Assembly: GCA_963771735.1 (NCBI GenBank)
Contig: CAVYUN010000002.1
Span: forward strand, 434,001-498,000
Origin: 66-474 sp963771735
GTDB lineage: Bacteria; Pseudomonadota; Gammaproteobacteria; Xanthomonadales; Rhodanobacteraceae
Direction of reading: 5' to 3'
DNA length: 64,000 nt
Part shown: positions 40,931 through 49,944 of the stretch, piece after piece
Numbering within the stretch: position 1 is the stretch's first letter
Layout of the letters: every line of letters starts with the position of its first letter
Made by a program: the position numbers and the translations under genes
The notes under the pieces: model-generated
Database searches by the model: none
Told to the model about the DNA's origin: nothing
What the model saw: the letters and a program-made list of their open reading frames with translations, nothing else

Positions 40931-43750
40931 ATGCCGCACGAGAATCTCAAGCTCAACGAACCGACCGGGGACGAGGTCAAGACAACCACGTGCTACATGT
41001 GTGCGTGCCGTTGCGGCATCAGAGCGCATCTGAAGAACGGCCGCGTCCGCTACATCGACGGCAATCCGGATCACCCGGTCAACCGCGGCGTGATCTGTGC
41101 CAAGGGCGCATCCGGAATCATGCAGCATTACTCGCCGGCGCGGTTGCACAAGCCGCTGCTGCGCACGGGCGAACGCGGGGCGCGCGAATTCCGCGAGATC
41201 GAATGGGACGAGGCGCTGGCGCTGGCGACTGAATGGCTTGCCGACATCCGCGCGCGCAATCCGGACGAACTGGCCTTCTTCACCGGCCGCGACCAGTCGC
41301 AGGCGCTGACCGGCTGGTGGGCGCAGCAATTCGGCACCATCAACTACGCCGCACACGGCGGCTTCTGCTCGGTCAACATGGCCGCTGCCGGCATGTACAC
41401 CTTCGGCGGCTCATTCTGGGAGTTCGGCGAACCGGACTGGGAACGCACGAAATACCTGATGCTGTGGGGCGTGGCCGAGGACCACGATTCCAATCCGATC
41501 AAGCTGGGGCTCGGCAAGCTGAAGGCGCGCGGGGCGAAGATCGTGGTGGTCAATCCGGTCTGCACCGGCTACGGCGCGATCGCCGACGAGTGGATCGGCA
41601 TCAACCCCGGCACGGATGGGTTGCTGGCCGGCGCGCTGATCCATGAATTGCTGCTTGCCGACCGCGTCGATTTCGATTACCTGGTGCGCTACAGCAACGC
41701 GCATCATCTGGTCATTCGCGACCCGGGCGCGGCCGACGACGGACTGATCGCACGCGATGCGGAGGGCAAGCCATTGTGCGCGGCACGTGCTCCCGCTCGT
41801 CATCCCGGCGAGGGCCACACGGGGGAGGCAGGACATTACTCGATCACCGATGCCACGCAGCCCGACATCGCGCCGCTGATCGTGGGCGAATACGCGTTGC
41901 CCGACGGCCGCACCGCGGTGCCCGCATTCCAGCTTATCGCGGGGCGGTTTCTGGCGGACGACTACGCGCCGGAAAGCGTGGCTGCGCGCTGCGGTGTCGA
42001 TGCGGCAACGATCCGCCGCCTCGCCACCGAGCTCGCGCGCACCGCATTCGATGAAGCCATCGAAGTTCCGATCGCGTGGACCGATACCCACGGCCGCCAA
42101 CACGCATCGATGATCGGCCGCCCGGTCTCGATGCACGCGATGCGCGGCATCAGCGCACACGCCAACGGCTTCCACACGTGCCGCGCGATCCATGTGCTGC
42201 AAATGCTGCTGGGCGCGCTCGACACGCCCGGCAGTTTCCGTTACCAGCCGCCCTACCCGAAGTCCGCGCCACCCGCCAACAAACCGGCCAAATCGCGCAA
42301 GCCGGATGGTTCGCTGACCGGCAATCCGCTGGGCTATCCGCAATCGCCGGAAGACCTTCTGGTCGATGCCGAAGGCAAGCCGCGCCGTATCGACCACGCA
42401 TTCAGCTGGAATCATCCACTGGCCGCGCACGGCCTGCTGCAATCGGTGATCCGCAACGCGGTCGAGGGCGACCCGCACCGTATCGACACGCTTTTCCTGT
42501 TCATGGCCAACATGGGCTGGAACTCGGCCATGGATACCGCCGCCACGCGCGAGCTGCTGCGTGCGCGCGACGCCGACGGCGAGTATGCGATCTCGCACGT
42601 CATCTATGTGGATGCCTACGATTCGGAGACCGTCGCGTTTGCCGATCTGGTATTGCCGGACACGACGTATCTCGAGCGCTGGGACTGCATCAGCCTGCTG
42701 GATCGCCCGATCAGCGACGCCGAATGCGCAGCCGATGCGATCCGCCAGCCGGTGGTCGCGCCCGATCGCGACGTGCGGCCATTCCAGGACGTGCTGCTGG
42801 ATCTCGGCGCGCGGTTGAGGTTGCCAGGCATGACCGATGCAGACGGCAAGCCTGTTTACAAGGATTACGCCGATTACATCGTGCGCCACGAGCGTGCGCC
42901 GGGCATCGGCATGCTGGCCGGCTGGCGCGGCGGGGACGGCGCGCAATCGGGCAAGGGCGCGCCGAACCCGGATCAATTGCAGCGCTACATCGAACACGGC
43001 TGTTTCTTCGAGACGCGCGTGCCGGAAGCCGGCGCGTATTACCGCTTCGCCAATCGCGACTACCTGAAATGGGCACAATCGATGGGCTTCGCCGCCTCGA
43101 CCGAACCCGTCACGATGCAATTGTATTGCGAAGTGCTGCAACGCTTTCGGCTGGCGGCACTCGGCCATGGCGACGTGCGGCCGCCGGAATCGGAACGCGG
43201 GCGGGTCGAACGCTTCTTCGACCCGGTGCCGATGTGGTACGCGGACATCGAGACGACCGCATGCCGCCCCGAACTTGCCGCGCAGGCCTACCCGCTTTCC
43301 GCGATCTCGCAACGCCCGATGTTCATGTACCACGCCTGGGGTTCGCAGAATCGCTGGCTGCGCCAGATCGCCACGCGCAACGTGCTGTACGTGCACCCGC
43401 GCGCACTCGCAGAGCATGCGCTCGAGGACGGCGACTGGGCGTGGATCGCGTCGTCGCGCGGGCGCATCCGCGTGGAAGTGCGCGCACACGCGGGCTGTGC
43501 GCCCGGCACGGTGTGGACATGGAATGCGATCGGCAAGAAACGCGGCGCCTGGAAACTCGGCAACCGGGCGCCCGAATTCGTGGACGGTTTCCTGTTGAAC
43601 CATCTGATCGGCGAACGCTCGCACGACGCACGCTACGCCAATGGCGATCCCGTCACGGGACAGGCTGCATGGTTCGACCTGAAAGTGCGCCTGGAACACG
43701 ACCCCGAGCCGGACGTGCCGGGTCATCGCTTCGAGCCAACGGACGTCTGA
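40931..43750 (+). CDS. Molybdopterin oxidoreductase, SoeA-like sulfite dehydrogenase subunit
   Basis: Large catalytic subunit of a DMSO-reductase-family enzyme, 939 residues, with no Tat signal and so cytoplasmic. Cys21, Cys24, Cys28 and Cys56 (CYMCACRCG ... GVICAKG) bind one Fe4S4 cluster; HGGFCSVNMAA is near the Mo centre, and the C-terminal domain binds the molybdopterin guanine dinucleotide (AWGSQNRWLRQI). N-terminal sequence and partner genes (Fe-S protein 46450, NrfD/DmsC-type anchor 47265) match SoeABC, which oxidises sulfite to sulfate and passes electrons to quinone. Substrate is inferred. Residues around 285-300 (APARHPGEGHTGEAGH) are encoded by DNA resembling repeat family B. ATG 40931 is preferred; ATG 40907 is in frame. 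Confidence 0.82.
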   Translation: MPHENLKLNEPTGDEVKTTTCYMCACRCGIRAHLKNGRVRYIDGNPDHPVNRGVICAKGASGIMQHYSPARLHKPLLRTGERGAREFREIEWDEALALATEWLADIRARNPDELAFFTGRDQSQALTGWWAQQFGTINYAAHGGFCSVNMAAAGMYTFGGSFWEFGEPDWERTKYLMLWGVAEDHDSNPIKLGLGKLKARGAKIVVVNPVCTGYGAIADEWIGINPGTDGLLAGALIHELLLADRVDFDYLVRYSNAHHLVIRDPGAADDGLIARDAEGKPLCAARAPARHPGEGHTGEAGHYSITDATQPDIAPLIVGEYALPDGRTAVPAFQLIAGRFLADDYAPESVAARCGVDAATIRRLATELARTAFDEAIEVPIAWTDTHGRQHASMIGRPVSMHAMRGISAHANGFHTCRAIHVLQMLLGALDTPGSFRYQPPYPKSAPPANKPAKSRKPDGSLTGNPLGYPQSPEDLLVDAEGKPRRIDHAFSWNHPLAAHGLLQSVIRNAVEGDPHRIDTLFLFMANMGWNSAMDTAATRELLRARDADGEYAISHVIYVDAYDSETVAFADLVLPDTTYLERWDCISLLDRPISDAECAADAIRQPVVAPDRDVRPFQDVLLDLGARLRLPGMTDADGKPVYKDYADYIVRHERAPGIGMLAGWRGGDGAQSGKGAPNPDQLQRYIEHGCFFETRVPEAGAYYRFANRDYLKWAQSMGFAASTEPVTMQLYCEVLQRFRLAALGHGDVRPPESERGRVERFFDPVPMWYADIETTACRPELAAQAYPLSAISQRPMFMYHAWGSQNRWLRQIATRNVLYVHPRALAEHALEDGDWAWIASSRGRIRVEVRAHAGCAPGTVWTWNAIGKKRGAWKLGNRAPEFVDGFLLNHLIGERSHDARYANGDPVTGQAAWFDLKVRLEHDPEPDVPGHRFEPTDV

Positions 43751-43833
43751 ACGAATTTTTTGCGAAAACATGGCAAGCTGCAGGGGGTGACATCGCCGCT
43801 GCCGCATACGCGCCGGCACGATCGAAACACCGT

Positions 43834-43847
43834 GGGGCGATCGCCCC
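43834..43847. repeat. 14-bp perfect palindrome before the SLC13 gene
   Basis: GGGGCGATCGCCCC reads the same on both strands and lies 73 bp before the permease start. It could be an operator or part of a processing hairpin. Confidence 0.4.
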
Positions 43848-43919
43848 TGCGGGCAACGCTGTACTTGCAACGCGGAGAATCCGGGTGACTGCACAGGCCA
43901 TCACGAGGAAGCGACGCCC

Positions 43920-45677
43920 ATGACCTGGCAGGCCTGGGCGACCGCCGCGATCATCGTGATCGCGATGGCGCTGTTCGCCAGCGAGAAGGTGCGGGTGGAC
44001 GTGGTGGCGCTGATCACGCTGGCGCTGCTGGTTGCGCTGGGGATCGTGACGCCCGAGCAGGCATTGTCCGGCTTCAGCAACGAGGCAACCGTGACGGTCG
44101 CGGCGATGTTCGCGTTGTCGCTGGGTATCGAGCGTTCCGGCGCGCTGGACCCGGTTATCGGCTTGCTCTCGCGCATCCGGCAGCCATGGCTGCTGTCGCT
44201 GGGCATGATGCTGGTGATCGCACCGCTCGGCGCGTTCATCAAAAACGTTGCACTGGTCGCCACCTTCCTGCCGCTGGCGCTGCGGGTGTGCCAGCGCACA
44301 GGCACCTCGCCTTCTCGTGTGCTGATGCCAATGGCGTTTGCGGCGCAGATGGGCGGCGTGTGCACGCTGATCGGCACCTCGTCGAACCTGTTGGTCGACT
44401 CGCTGGCGCAGAAACAGGGTCTGGTGCCGTTCGGTATTTTCGAATTCACCAAGCTCGGGGTGCTGCTGGCGATCGCCGGCGTCATCTATCTGATGGTGCT
44501 CGGTCGCTGGCTGTTGCCGCGACGCCTCGACAACGAGGTCGCCGGTCCGCTGCTGGTCGGCAAGTACGTCACCGAACTCAAGCTGATGTCGGATTCCCCG
44601 CTGGTCGGCAAGACCATCGCCGAAGCCAAGCTGGGCGACCAGGGCGTGTATCCGCTGGAACTGCTGCGCGGCGACGAGCACATGTGGTCGCCGCGCACCC
44701 AGAAGCTGGCCGTCGGCGACGTGCTGCTGGTGCGCGGCGAATGGGACAAGCTGGAAGAATTCCGCAAGCAGCAGGACCTCGAACTCAATCCCGAATTCAC
44801 CCACGCCGGCGACAGCGACAAGGGCAACGTGCTGGTCGAGGCCATGATCGCGCCGGCCAGCCTTGCCGAAGACCGAACGCTGCGCGACCTGGACCTGCTG
44901 CCAAACTACAACGCGACCGTACTCGGCATCCACCGCCGCGGTCACCTGCTGCGCGACAAGATCCGCGACGTCGCCTTCCAGACCGGCGACGTGCTGATGC
45001 TGATGCTGCCCGCCGAAGCGGTGCAGCGGCTGCGCGGCGACGACCGTTTCGTGGTGCTGAACGAACGCGATGATGCGCGCCGGCCGCCATACAAGGCTTT
45101 CGTTGCGGTCGGCATCATGCTTGCGGTGGTGGCGGTCTCCGCGCTGCGCTGGCTGCCGATTCCGATCGCCGCGATCTGTGGCGTTGCCGCGATGGCGCTG
45201 ACACGCTGCTTCGGACGCAAGGATGTGTACCAGGGGATCGACTGGAAGATCATCATCCTGCTCGGTGCGATCCTGCCGCTCGGGATCGCCATCGAGCAGA
45301 CCGGGCTCGCCCAAGTGGTGGTCGGCGCGGCACTCGACGTGGTCGGCAACCATGGGCCACTGGCAGCGCTTTTGATGGTCTATCTGCTCACCGCGTTGCT
45401 CACGGAATTGATGGGCCACAACCCGTCGGTGGTGCTGATGGTCGGCATCGCCGCCAGCGTCGCACACGCGGTGCACGCCGACCCGCGACCCTTCGTGGTG
45501 GCTGTCGCGTTCGCCGCGGCAACCTCGTTCGCGACACCGGTCGGGTATCCGACCAACACCATGGTGTACTACGCTGGCGGTTATCGCTTCACCGATTTCA
45601 CGCGCGTGGGCATTCCGCTTATCGCGCTTTTTTGTGCGCTATCGATGTACCTGATTCCGAAGATCTGGCCGTTCTGA
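43920..45677 (+). CDS. SLC13/DASS family anion permease with TrkA_C domains
   Basis: Inner-membrane transporter of 585 residues: two bundles of hydrophobic helices with the re-entrant family motifs (FIKNVALVATFLPLAL, QMGGVCTLIGTSSNLLV; LTELMGHNPSVVLMVGIAAS, SFATPVGYPTNTMVYYAGGYRF) flanking two cytoplasmic TrkA_C/RCK_C regulatory domains (about residues 215-380). Relatives carry sulfate, phosphate or dicarboxylates. Placed between the catalytic and Fe-S genes of the Soe-like enzyme, it is a candidate sulfate or sulfite transporter. GAGGAAG precedes ATG 43920. Confidence 0.88.
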   Translation: MTWQAWATAAIIVIAMALFASEKVRVDVVALITLALLVALGIVTPEQALSGFSNEATVTVAAMFALSLGIERSGALDPVIGLLSRIRQPWLLSLGMMLVIAPLGAFIKNVALVATFLPLALRVCQRTGTSPSRVLMPMAFAAQMGGVCTLIGTSSNLLVDSLAQKQGLVPFGIFEFTKLGVLLAIAGVIYLMVLGRWLLPRRLDNEVAGPLLVGKYVTELKLMSDSPLVGKTIAEAKLGDQGVYPLELLRGDEHMWSPRTQKLAVGDVLLVRGEWDKLEEFRKQQDLELNPEFTHAGDSDKGNVLVEAMIAPASLAEDRTLRDLDLLPNYNATVLGIHRRGHLLRDKIRDVAFQTGDVLMLMLPAEAVQRLRGDDRFVVLNERDDARRPPYKAFVAVGIMLAVVAVSALRWLPIPIAAICGVAAMALTRCFGRKDVYQGIDWKIIILLGAILPLGIAIEQTGLAQVVVGAALDVVGNHGPLAALLMVYLLTALLTELMGHNPSVVLMVGIAASVAHAVHADPRPFVVAVAFAAATSFATPVGYPTNTMVYYAGGYRFTDFTRVGIPLIALFCALSMYLIPKIWPF

Positions 45678-46449
45678 TGTCGTTTCCGTATCGCCGGACA
45701 GCACGACGTCGCCTCCCCGCTGTCATCCCGGCGCAGGCCGGGATCCAGTGGCCTGGTTTATCGTTTGCTTTGCACTCACTGCCGGTTCTTCGACATCTCT
45801 GTCTTGATTCCGCGCGCAGTCCTTGCGCGCGGGTTACTTTCCTTTCGGGGAAAGTAACCAAAGCCATTGCACCGGGCATGACGGTTTCGCCGACGTCGTG
45901 CCGGCGAAACTTCCCTTGGTGCTCGCCGTACGGCAGCCGCGCCGAACTCGGCCATCCATGGCCTCAAACATGCGGCGCTTGCTCTGCCGTTCGTCTGCGC
46001 ACCGCAGCGTCATGCAACGGCGCGAAGAAAAGCTCCACCTCGATCATGGCCATCCATGGCCTCGTTCGAAGCAAGCGTCCGCAACCCGCTTTGTTCGTTC
46101 CGCGCGCAGGAAGCGCGCCAATGGAGCCCCTGTGCCGCGGTGAGGCCCGGACGATCAGGCCCGCAGGGTGGGCGCAATGGATTGCGCCCACTTGCCGCCG
46201 CGCCACGGAAGGCGCGTCGGCAAGCCCGTCCGGGCCGAACGGACTTTCTGACCATGGATGGCCTAAATGCGCGGCACCGGGGTTCGCCTTCTCTTTCGCC
46301 CCTTTCTCTTGGCGGCGCAAGAGAAAAGGGCTCGCTCGCTTGCGAGCGAAACCGCTCTTGACGTTTATCCTCTTGACGCCACGCATCGACCCGCTGTCCC
46401 TGGAAGCGGGTATGCATACGCCGGACGCCAGCCGCAAGGTGGTTGCGAC
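45678..46449. repeat. 770-bp repeat cluster inside the soe-like locus
   Basis: No gene. From left to right: family B pieces (GTCATCCCGGCGCAGGCCGGGATCCAG at 45720, then a GGTTACTTTCC...GGAAAGTAACC hairpin near 45832-45860), family A pieces (GGCCATCCATGGCC near 46039, CCATGGATGGCC near 46252), a long GC-rich imperfect palindrome (46180-46235) and a final family B hairpin with GCTCGCTCGCTTGCGAGCGAAACCGCTC (46330-46357). It lies between the SLC13 and the Fe-S subunit genes and so interrupts what is usually a compact operon. Confidence 0.65.
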
Positions 46450-47268
46450 ATGACCAGCCTGCCCGCGCCAGCGAAGAAAAAGCTCGGGCTGGTCATCGAC
46501 CTCGACATCTGCGTCGGCTGCCACGCATGCGCGGTCGCGTGCAAGGAATGGAACGACGGCGGCGATTTCGGCCCGCTCGCGGATGACGATCCGTACGGCG
46601 CGCAACCACAGGGGGTGTGGTTCAACCGGGTGCATGGTTACGAAGTTGCGATCGAACCGCCTTCCGGACACGCCGCGCAACCAGCGCCGCAGATGGTGCA
46701 TTTCCCGCGATCGTGCCTGCACTGCGAGACACCGGACTGCGTGACGGTGTGCCCGACCGGCGCCAGCTACAAACGCGCAGAGGACGGCATCGTGCTGGTC
46801 GACGAGGACAAGTGCATCGGTTGCCAGTTGTGTGCGTGGGCATGTCCCTACGGCGCGCGCGAAATCGCGTTGCCGCATCCCAAGGCACCCGCGTCCGACG
46901 CTGGCCGCAAGGACTCCAAGCGAGGCACCATGCAGAAATGCACGCTGTGCGTCGACCGCATCTACAACAAGACGCTGGACGAACGCGACCGGCAGCCGGC
47001 CTGCGTGCTGGCCTGTCCCACCCGCGCGCGGATGTTCGGCGATTTGGGCGATCCCGATTCGGAGGTATCGAAGACCGTCGCCGCGCGCGCGGGTTTCGCT
47101 TTGATGCCCGAGCTCGGCTACCGCCCGGTCAACCGTTACCTGCCGCCGCGTCCGCACCGCGAGGCTGCAACCGCGCAGGCGACTGCTGATCCAATTGCCG
47201 AGGAAACCCTGGACACCGGCAAGCTTCCCCCATTGCTGCGCTGGCTCGACAAGGCACTGTCGCGATGA
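46450..47268 (+). CDS. 4Fe-4S ferredoxin-type subunit, SoeB/DmsB-like
   Basis: Electron-transfer subunit of 272 residues with four Cys clusters: CVGCHACAVAC (near 21), CLHCETPDCVTVC (near 98), CIGCQLCAWAC (near 123) and CTLCVDR with CVLAC (near 165-195), able to hold four Fe4S4 centres as in DmsB/SoeB. It should link the molybdoenzyme at 40931 to the membrane subunit that follows. The stop codon overlaps the next start (ATGA). Its own promoter must lie in or next to the upstream repeat cluster. Confidence 0.92.
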   Translation: MTSLPAPAKKKLGLVIDLDICVGCHACAVACKEWNDGGDFGPLADDDPYGAQPQGVWFNRVHGYEVAIEPPSGHAAQPAPQMVHFPRSCLHCETPDCVTVCPTGASYKRAEDGIVLVDEDKCIGCQLCAWACPYGAREIALPHPKAPASDAGRKDSKRGTMQKCTLCVDRIYNKTLDERDRQPACVLACPTRARMFGDLGDPDSEVSKTVAARAGFALMPELGYRPVNRYLPPRPHREAATAQATADPIAEETLDTGKLPPLLRWLDKALSR

Positions 47269-48200
47269 AGCCCGCGTTGTCGGTGATTTTCTTCACGGTA
47301 TTGAGCGGCGCGGGATACGGGCTGTGGTGCTGGCTCGGCTTGGCTCTGGCCACGGGTGTGTATCCGCTGGCGGGCGTGGACCTACTGGTGCCGCTGGCGT
47401 TCGGCTTCTTTTTGGTGACGGCGGGGTTGCTGGCCTCGACCTCCCATCTCGGCCGCCCCGAACGCGCCTGGCGCGCGCTCGGCCAGTGGCGAACTTCATG
47501 GCTTTCACGAGAGGCTATCGCCTCGATTGCTTCCTACCTGCCGATGCTGGCGTTGGCGTGGCTGGCGTTCATGGATGGTGCCGGTCCCGCCCTGCGCATC
47601 GCCGGCGCCTCGCTCGCGTTGTTCGCGCTCGCGACGATACTTTGCACCGCCAACATCTACCGATCGCTCAAGACGGTGCGAGCCTGGCGCGCGCGGCAGG
47701 TGCTGCCGCTGTACTTCGTGTTCGCGTTGTTGTCGGGTGGCCTCTGCCTGTGGGCGTGGCTGGCCGTGTCACCGGGGAATCAGACGGGCATTGCGTTCCC
47801 GCTGGTGCTGCTGGCACTGGCCATGGTCGCCGGTGTGGTCAAGGCCGGTTACTGGCGAGGCATCGATACCCTGCCCGCGACCACCGCGGGACACGCCACC
47901 GGCCTGGAATCGCTGGGCCGCGTACATGCGTTCGAGGCTCCCGCCTCCGAAGAGAGCTATATCACGCGCGAGATGGCATTCGTGCTGGCGCGCCGGCATT
48001 CGACGCGGCTGCGCCGGATCGCGACCTTGCTGTTCGCGGCGCTGCCGGCGGGGGGTATCGCGGTGGCGCTGTTCGGCCACGTCTTGTGGATCGCCCCTGC
48101 AATCGCGGTTGCCGCGCTTGCCGGACTCTTCATCGAGCGCTGGCTGTTCTTCGCCGAAGCCCGCCATGCCGTGGCCGCGTTCTTTCCGCGCCGGACTTGA
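47265..48200 (+). CDS. DmsC/SoeC-like membrane anchor subunit
   Basis: Inner-membrane quinone-reactive subunit of 311 residues with eight hydrophobic helices (SVIFFTVLSGAGYGLW, DLLVPLAFGFFLVTAGLL, SIASYLPMLALAWLAF, ALFALATILCTANIYRSL, LYFVFALLSGGLCLWAWL, IATLLFAALPAGGIAVALF, and the last pair near 280). The pattern STSHLGRPERAWRAL is typical of DmsC. It anchors the complex and exchanges electrons with the quinone pool. Translationally coupled to the Fe-S subunit. A truncated end is not evident. Confidence 0.9.
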   Translation: MKPALSVIFFTVLSGAGYGLWCWLGLALATGVYPLAGVDLLVPLAFGFFLVTAGLLASTSHLGRPERAWRALGQWRTSWLSREAIASIASYLPMLALAWLAFMDGAGPALRIAGASLALFALATILCTANIYRSLKTVRAWRARQVLPLYFVFALLSGGLCLWAWLAVSPGNQTGIAFPLVLLALAMVAGVVKAGYWRGIDTLPATTAGHATGLESLGRVHAFEAPASEESYITREMAFVLARRHSTRLRRIATLLFAALPAGGIAVALFGHVLWIAPAIAVAALAGLFIERWLFFAEARHAVAAFFPRRT

Positions 48201-48305
48201 AAGGCCGCGCGCTGGCCACCATCCTCCTTCTTACACAAATTTAACAAGAGTTCAGTGCCCGGCTTCCAGCCTCGGGCTTTGCGTCCATCAATCAAGGAGT
48301 CGTGT

Positions 48306-49121
48306 ATGAATTTCCCTCGCATCGCCACGCTGGCGGCGATCCTGGCGGTGTGTCTGCCGACCCTCGCGCTGGCCGACACTTCCGATGCATCGAAGTCGAA
48401 CTGGAGCGGCAGCGGCGAGTTCGGTCTCGCCAATGCCACCGGCAATACCAAATCACTCAACGTCGACGCCAAGCTGAGACTGGCCTACGAGGACGATACC
48501 TGGAAAGACGCGCTCTTCATCGACGCCAACCGCGCCAAGAGCAACGTGGCGGTCAACGGCGTGGACGTGTACGAAACCACGGCCAACCATTTCGACGCCG
48601 GCGGCTCGGTCGGCTACAAGTTCAACCCGCGCTCCTACGTGGTCGGTGCGCTACGCTACGACCGCGACGACTTCGCGTCCAACCGCTGGCAGGAAGTCGC
48701 CTCGATCGGTTTCGGTTACATCCTGCTGAAAGATGCCCGCAACGAGCTCTCGTTCGAAGTCGGACCCGGTTACAAGCGCTACCAGCCGCAACGCTACACC
48801 GTGGTCGATGGCTCGGTGACGCCGCCGACGAGCACGCAAGTGACGCCGCCGGTGCAGGACGAGGCGATCGGTCGCGGTCTGGTCAATTACAAGCTCGCGA
48901 TGACCGACAGCGCCAGTCTGCAGGAAACGTTGCTGGCCGAGGTCGGCAGCGAGAACAAGTACTACCAGAACGACATCGGCGTCGCGGTGGCGATGACCAA
49001 GACACTGGCGCTGAAGGTGGCCTACGAGAACCGCTACAACTCCAACATCGTGCCCGGCACCAGGCACATGGACAGCCTGCTCACCACCAATCTGGTGTAT
49101 AACTTTGGCGGTTCGAAATAG
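48306..49121 (+). CDS. DUF481 outer-membrane protein (YdiY-like)
   Basis: A 271-residue outer-membrane protein: signal peptide (IATLAAILAVCLPTLALAD), then alternating beta strands ending in the aromatic C terminus LTTNLVYNFGGSK. Family DUF481 (YdiY, salt-induced outer-membrane protein) is recognised by SGSGEFGLANATGNTKSLNVDAKL and by FEVGPGYKRYQPQ. Function unknown. AAGGAG lies 8 bases before ATG 48306. Followed by a hairpin shared with the convergent yqeY. Confidence 0.88.
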   Translation: MNFPRIATLAAILAVCLPTLALADTSDASKSNWSGSGEFGLANATGNTKSLNVDAKLRLAYEDDTWKDALFIDANRAKSNVAVNGVDVYETTANHFDAGGSVGYKFNPRSYVVGALRYDRDDFASNRWQEVASIGFGYILLKDARNELSFEVGPGYKRYQPQRYTVVDGSVTPPTSTQVTPPVQDEAIGRGLVNYKLAMTDSASLQETLLAEVGSENKYYQNDIGVAVAMTKTLALKVAYENRYNSNIVPGTRHMDSLLTTNLVYNFGGSK

Positions 49122-49148
49122 GGCACGCCGACGCGATCCCGGCGTGCC
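49122..49148. terminator. Hairpin between convergent DUF481 and yqeY genes
   Basis: A 9-bp stem GGCACGCCG (49122-49130) and CGGCGTGCC (49140-49148) fits exactly between the two stop codons. There is no T-run, so it may work as a Rho-independent terminator only weakly, or protect 3' ends. Confidence 0.6.
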
Positions 49149-49598
49149 TCAGCCCGCCAGTTGCGCCTTGACGCGCTGCGACAGCGCGCCCATGTCGGCA
49201 CGGCCGGCTGCGCGCTCCTTGAGCAGCGCCATCACCTTGCCCATGTCGCGCGGCGAGGTGGCGCCGGCGTCGGCGATGCACCGGGTGACCAGCGCGTCGC
49301 GTTCGGCTTCGTCCAGTTGCGCCGGAAGGTACCCTTCGATCACGCCGATCTCGTAGCGTTCCTGTTGCGCCAGATCTTCACGCTGCGCAGCCTCGTACTG
49401 CGTGACCGAATCACGGCGCTGCTTGAGCATCTTCTCCAGCACGCCGAGCACCTGTGCATCGTCGAGCGTGATGCGCTCGTCGACCTCGCGCTGCTTGAGT
49501 GCAGCAAGCATCAGGCGGATGGTGGCCAGGCGCGGCTTGTCGCCGCCCTTCATCGCGGCTTTCATGTCTTCGCTGATGCGTTGCTTGAGTTCGCTCAT
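49149..49598 (-). CDS. yqeY: GatB/YqeY domain protein
   Basis: A 149-residue cytoplasmic protein of the YqeY family, related to the tail domain of the amidotransferase GatB (tRNA binding). Features: MSELKQRISEDMKAAMKGGDKPRLATIRLMLAALKQ, GYLPAQLDEAERDALV and TSPRDMGKVMALLKER. Its exact role is not established. GGAGG at 49605-49609 sets ATG 49598 with a 6-base spacer, better than ATG 49604. It follows rpsU, as in many gammaproteobacteria, but dnaG and rpoD, which usually come next, are missing. Confidence 0.93.
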   Translation of the reverse strand: MSELKQRISEDMKAAMKGGDKPRLATIRLMLAALKQREVDERITLDDAQVLGVLEKMLKQRRDSVTQYEAAQREDLAQQERYEIGVIEGYLPAQLDEAERDALVTRCIADAGATSPRDMGKVMALLKERAAGRADMGALSQRVKAQLAG

Positions 49599-49624
49599 GG
49601 CCATCCTCCGGCTGGAAACGCGAA

Positions 49625-49655
49625 ACGGCCGGCGCCGCGGTGCGGGGCCGGCCGT
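49625..49655 (-). terminator. Hairpin between rpsU and yqeY
   Basis: 9-bp stem ACGGCCGGC (49625-49633) and GCCGGCCGT (49647-49655). On the minus strand it is followed by TTTCGCGTTT, so it may attenuate transcription from rpsU into yqeY, keeping S21 mRNA in excess. Confidence 0.65.
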
Positions 49656-49679
49656 CGGAACACGAAGCGACGCGCAGGA

Positions 49680-49895
49680 TCAGTACAGGCGCTTGCGGCG
49701 CGTGACTTCGCGCGAGACGCGACGCAGGTGGCGCTTGACCGCCGCAGCGCGCTTGCGCTTGCGTTCCTGGGTCGGCTTCTCGTAGAACTCGCGCTTGCGC
49801 GTTTCGGCGAGCACGCCGGCCTTTTCGCAGGTGCGCTTGAAACGGCGCAGGGCGATTTCGAACGGCTCGTTCTCGCGGACTTTGACGCTGGGCAT
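49680..49895 (-). CDS. rpsU: 30S ribosomal protein S21
   Basis: Small-subunit ribosomal protein of 71 residues, complete: MPSVKVRENEPFEIALRRFK, KREFYEKPTQERKRKRAAAV and a basic tail ending KRLY. It helps base-pairing of mRNA with 16S rRNA. Divergent from tsaD in the conserved order, with a strong promoter lying across the first codons of tsaD. Confidence 0.97.
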   Translation of the reverse strand: MPSVKVRENEPFEIALRRFKRTCEKAGVLAETRKREFYEKPTQERKRKRAAAVKRHLRRVSREVTRRKRLY

Positions 49896-49944
49896 GGACG
49901 CTCCACTTGGTAAACTGGCCCGCTTCGGCGCGGGTGAGCCGTCA

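Noticed and set aside
41411..43894. 827-codon open frame antisense to the molybdoenzyme
   Set aside because: No recognisable domain; opposite strand encodes a full MopB protein.
43653..45476. 607-codon open frame antisense to the SLC13 gene
   Set aside because: Gln/His-rich shadow of membrane-protein codons; no signal or motif.
45632..46453. Open frames within the repeat cluster
   Set aside because: They consist of translated palindromes and would be interrupted or changed in other copies of the repeats.
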